From Brevinematales bacterium (lineage in GTDB: Bacteria; Spirochaetota; Brevinematia; Brevinematales; Thermospiraceae): a DNA stretch of 64,000 nucleotides. The translations under genes were made by a program, and so were the position numbers. The stretch spans positions 234,244-298,243 of the forward strand of contig JAOADA010000002.1 in the NCBI GenBank assembly GCA_026417555.1, written 5' to 3'. This document shows, in pieces, positions 62,139 through 64,000 of this stretch. Within the stretch, counting starts at the first letter, position 1; every line of letters begins with the position of its first letter. The notes beneath the pieces are model-generated. The model was not told the origin of the DNA, did no database searches, and was given only the letters and a program-made list of their open reading frames with translations.

Positions 62139-63221
62139 ATGGCCTATCTCAGGGTAGAGAATCTCTCCCTCTCCCTGGAGCATGAGCGTGACGAAGAAGG
62201 AAAAAGCCTTCTTCGTCACGTTTCGCTTGATATCGAAAAAAAAGAGATTGTTGGTATTCTTGGCCCAAGTGGAGCAGGCAAGAGCCTTCTTCTTCGGGCC
62301 ATTGTAGGGCTTGAAAAACCTACTGAAGGAGAGATCTTTCTGGAGGGACAGGCCCTTTCTTTGGTTCCGCCTTCTGAGCGTTCGATGGCTTATTTGAGCC
62401 AGAGGCTTGTCCTCTATCCCCATCTTAGTGGAGAAAAGAATGCTGGTTTTTTTTACTGGATCCGGGGAGGAGTCAAAAGACATGAAGCCATCCGTTTTCA
62501 TCCTGTTGTCTTTGAGGTACTCAGGCATCTTCACCTTACGGAAGAGCATCTACTCAAGAGGCTTCCTAAGACTATGGCTGGTGGGGAGAAACAGCGCATA
62601 GCCCTGGCCAGAGCTATAGCCTCGGAAGCAAGGATTCTTTTGCTGGATGAGCCATTTGCCAACATAGAGGAAGGATTTCGAGACACCCTGAGGCATTTTC
62701 TCCGTCAGTGGATTCGGCAAAGGGAACAAACCGCCTTCATTGTTTCCCACAATCAGGAGGAAATGGCCTCTCTCTGTGATAGGCTTGTCCTTCTTGACAA
62801 GGGGACTGTCATCCAACAAGGGAGCTATGAGGATCTGTGTTTCTCTCCCACAAGCCGAATTACGGCTCTTTTTATGGGGGTCTCGAGAAAAAATTTTCTT
62901 TCTTCGGAAATGCTTCAGAAACTTTGGGGAAAGCGTCTTCCCTATGATGTTGTTCTTCTCCCCTCTTTAGGAAGAAAAGAGCCGTTAGACGAATGGGATC
63001 TGGAGGTGAAAGGTCCTGTTCTCATGGTTGAGCATTTTTTCCGGGAGAAGAAAAAACTCCTCTGTATAGAATACAAAAATGAACTCTTTTTTTGGGAGGT
63101 TGAGGAAAGTTTCCCCATTCAGAAAGGGGAAAGGGTGTGTTGGTACCTTCCCCTCAAAGAGGGATGGTTTTTTGAAAAAGAGTATCCCTACAGGAGAATA
63201 TATCAAGGAGTATTTTCATGA
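62139..63221 (+). CDS. ABC transporter ATP-binding protein without a permease
   Basis: Protein of 360 residues. The ATPase domain (1-240) has GPSGAGKS (Walker A), a modified signature [14 protein letters not shown] instead of [16 protein letters not shown] (Walker B) and the switch histidine in IVSHNQEEM. The C-terminal 110 residues are an extra domain of unknown type, as in MalK/CysA-like ATPases. No permease or binding protein is next to it. Bases 62187-62220 in the coding region form a 14-bp perfect hairpin. It follows the TIGR03545-like gene by 1 base and overlaps pyrC by ATGA. Confidence 0.88.
   Translation: MAYLRVENLSLSLEHERDEEGKSLLRHVSLDIEKKEIVGILGPSGAGKSLLLRAIVGLEKPTEGEIFLEGQALSLVPPSERSMAYLSQRLVLYPHLSGEKNAGFFYWIRGGVKRHEAIRFHPVVFEVLRHLHLTEEHLLKRLPKTMAGGEKQRIALARAIASEARILLLDEPFANIEEGFRDTLRHFLRQWIRQREQTAFIVSHNQEEMASLCDRLVLLDKGTVIQQGSYEDLCFSPTSRITALFMGVSRKNFLSSEMLQKLWGKRLPYDVVLLPSLGRKEPLDEWDLEVKGPVLMVEHFFREKKKLLCIEYKNELFFWEVEESFPIQKGERVCWYLPLKEGWFFEKEYPYRRIYQGVFS
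62187..62220 (+). promoter_or_regulatory. Intragenic 14-bp perfect hairpin
   Basis: CGTGACGAAGAAGG (62187-62200), loop AAAAAG, CCTTCTTCGTCACG (62207-62220), about 16 to 27 codons into the ABC ATPase gene. The mRNA would form a very stable stem, followed by TTTCGC. It could slow ribosomes, act as a weak attenuator or protect the downstream mRNA. Confidence 0.6.
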
Positions 63222-64000
63222 TTCTGTCTGGTGGTGTTGTTTTCGATACGGAGATCGCCCCTAGAGGCAAACGCCTCGAAATATGGATAGAGGGAGAGAG
63301 AATCAAAGCCATCTCTCGGCATTTTTCTCATTCTCGAGTATCCAGAATCTCTCTTAAGGGTCTTCATATTTACCCTGGGTTTATAGATATGCACGTGCAT
63401 CTTCGGGAACCAGGACAAACCCACAAGGAAGATATTTCTACGGCAACCCTTGCGGCGGCGGCTGGTGGAGTGACCACTGTTCTTGCTATGCCGAATACCC
63501 TTCCTCCTATTGATAGAGAGGATCGTTATGACATGGTAAAAAAACTCGTGGAAGAAAAAGCTCTTGTTGAGGTTCTTCACTCCTGTGCTATGACCATAGA
63601 ACGAGAGGGCAAAGAGCTCTCAGATTTTGAGGCGCTCAAAAAGGCAGGGTGTTTTTGGCTGACAGATGATGGCTCGAGTATTCAAGATCAGAAGCTTATT
63701 GCCCAAGCATGTGAGAGATTGGTGGCCACAGGGCAGCTCTGGATAGAACATCCTGAGGTTGCTTTTTTGGCCGAGGGTCGCCCTCTTCATAAAGGAAAGG
63801 CCTCATCCCAGCGAGGTCTCCATGGTCAACCACGGGAGGCAGAAAGCCTAGCTGTTCTTCAGGCAGGGGTTTTGGCGGGGTATTATGGGGTACGTATCCA
63901 TTTCACGCATCTCTCTACATGGCAGTCTGTGGAAGCAGTACGTCTTCTTAAAAACTGGTACCCAGGCCTCATCACTGCCGATACCTGTCCGCACTACCTC
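63218..64000 (+). CDS. pyrC: Dihydroorotase (3' end beyond window)
   Basis: Class I-type amidohydrolase; the first 261 residues are visible. H59 and H61 in [10 protein letters not shown] are zinc ligands, followed by [41 protein letters not shown] and TADTCPHYL at the edge. It closes carbamoyl-aspartate to dihydroorotate in pyrimidine synthesis. It starts by ATGA overlap with the ABC ATPase and has AAGGAG before it. Confidence 0.93.
   Translation, partial: MILSGGVVFDTEIAPRGKRLEIWIEGERIKAISRHFSHSRVSRISLKGLHIYPGFIDMHVHLREPGQTHKEDISTATLAAAAGGVTTVLAMPNTLPPIDREDRYDMVKKLVEEKALVEVLHSCAMTIEREGKELSDFEALKKAGCFWLTDDGSSIQDQKLIAQACERLVATGQLWIEHPEVAFLAEGRPLHKGKASSQRGLHGQPREAESLAVLQAGVLAGYYGVRIHFTHLSTWQSVEAVRLLKNWYPGLITADTCPHYL

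Overview
The window looks like a gene-dense stretch of a spirochaete chromosome. Evidence for this: a flagellar block containing FliJ and a MotE/FlbB-type collar protein, several signal-peptide proteins that look like outer-membrane barrels, a galactolipid-type glycosyltransferase, and a gene pair resembling the spirochaete families TIGR03546/TIGR03545. A flavodiiron protein with rubredoxin suggests an anaerobic or microaerophilic life. The sequence alone does not settle the order or genus. Genes are packed into operons with many ATGA (4-base) overlaps, and several convergent pairs overlap at their 3' ends. Many operons start with a near-consensus housekeeping promoter (TTGaca, about 17 bases, TATAAT).

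Layout. 0-2 kb (minus): HPr, an exported unknown protein, and an NtrY-like sensor kinase cut by the window edge. 2-7.6 kb: a CopZ-like protein, an exported M14 peptidase fused to ankyrin repeats, then a plus-strand run of small membrane protein, DUF58 protein, OmpR-type regulator and a helix-hairpin-helix envelope protein. 7.5-11.9 kb (minus): a six-gene sulfur operon of Fe-S type Rrf2 regulator, cysK, metY, thiS, thiF and a CPBP protease, with a palindrome lying on the -35 box. 12-15.6 kb: galT, MGDG-synthase-like glycosyltransferase, HemW-like protein and tRNA-Thr. 15.7-18.7 kb: MsrB-MsrA fusion, M48 peptidase and DUF898 protein. 18.8-22 kb: a TPP riboswitch controlling thiG, thiH and an MFS transporter.

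22-31 kb holds a purine permease, SixA-like phosphatase, YjbQ, hisD, an ApbE lipoprotein, a TrmJ-like methyltransferase, a TPR protein, a barrel-like protein and a CvpA-like protein. 31-34 kb holds tRNA-Pro, tRNA-Tyr, gapA and dnaN. 34.6-40.5 kb is a seven-gene minus-strand operon linking a TPR protein, an RmlD-like reductase, a class III cyclase, FliJ, a lytic transglycosylase, FlbB and a membrane protein. 40.6-45.4 kb holds an acidic zinc-ribbon protein, a LuxR-type regulator, a candidate small RNA, a decayed Y1 (REP-associated) transposase and a TonB-receptor-like protein. 45.4-49.2 kb is a c-di-GMP module (EAL phosphodiesterase and PilZ protein) with a uracil-DNA-glycosylase-like gene. 49.5-57.6 kb holds an alpha-amylase lipoprotein, ArsC, a methyltransferase, a flavodiiron protein, a flavin reductase-rubredoxin fusion, a Na/Ca exchanger, a half-size TauE protein and two envelope/membrane proteins. 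57.9-64 kb is a plus-strand operon of argS, the TIGR03546/03545-like pair, an orphan ABC ATPase and pyrC (cut by the edge).

How the parts connect. The most striking link is that the sulfur carrier ThiS and its activator ThiF sit directly behind metY and cysK under an Fe-S Rrf2 regulator, while thiG and thiH are elsewhere under a TPP riboswitch with no thiS or thiF of their own. This suggests either a protein-thiocarboxylate route to homocysteine, or one sulfur carrier shared by amino-acid and thiamine synthesis. Other points worth a look are an internal ribosome-binding site that could release free rubredoxin from its fusion, a 14-bp perfect hairpin inside the ABC ATPase gene, and a signal peptide encoded in an alternative frame of a response-regulator gene.
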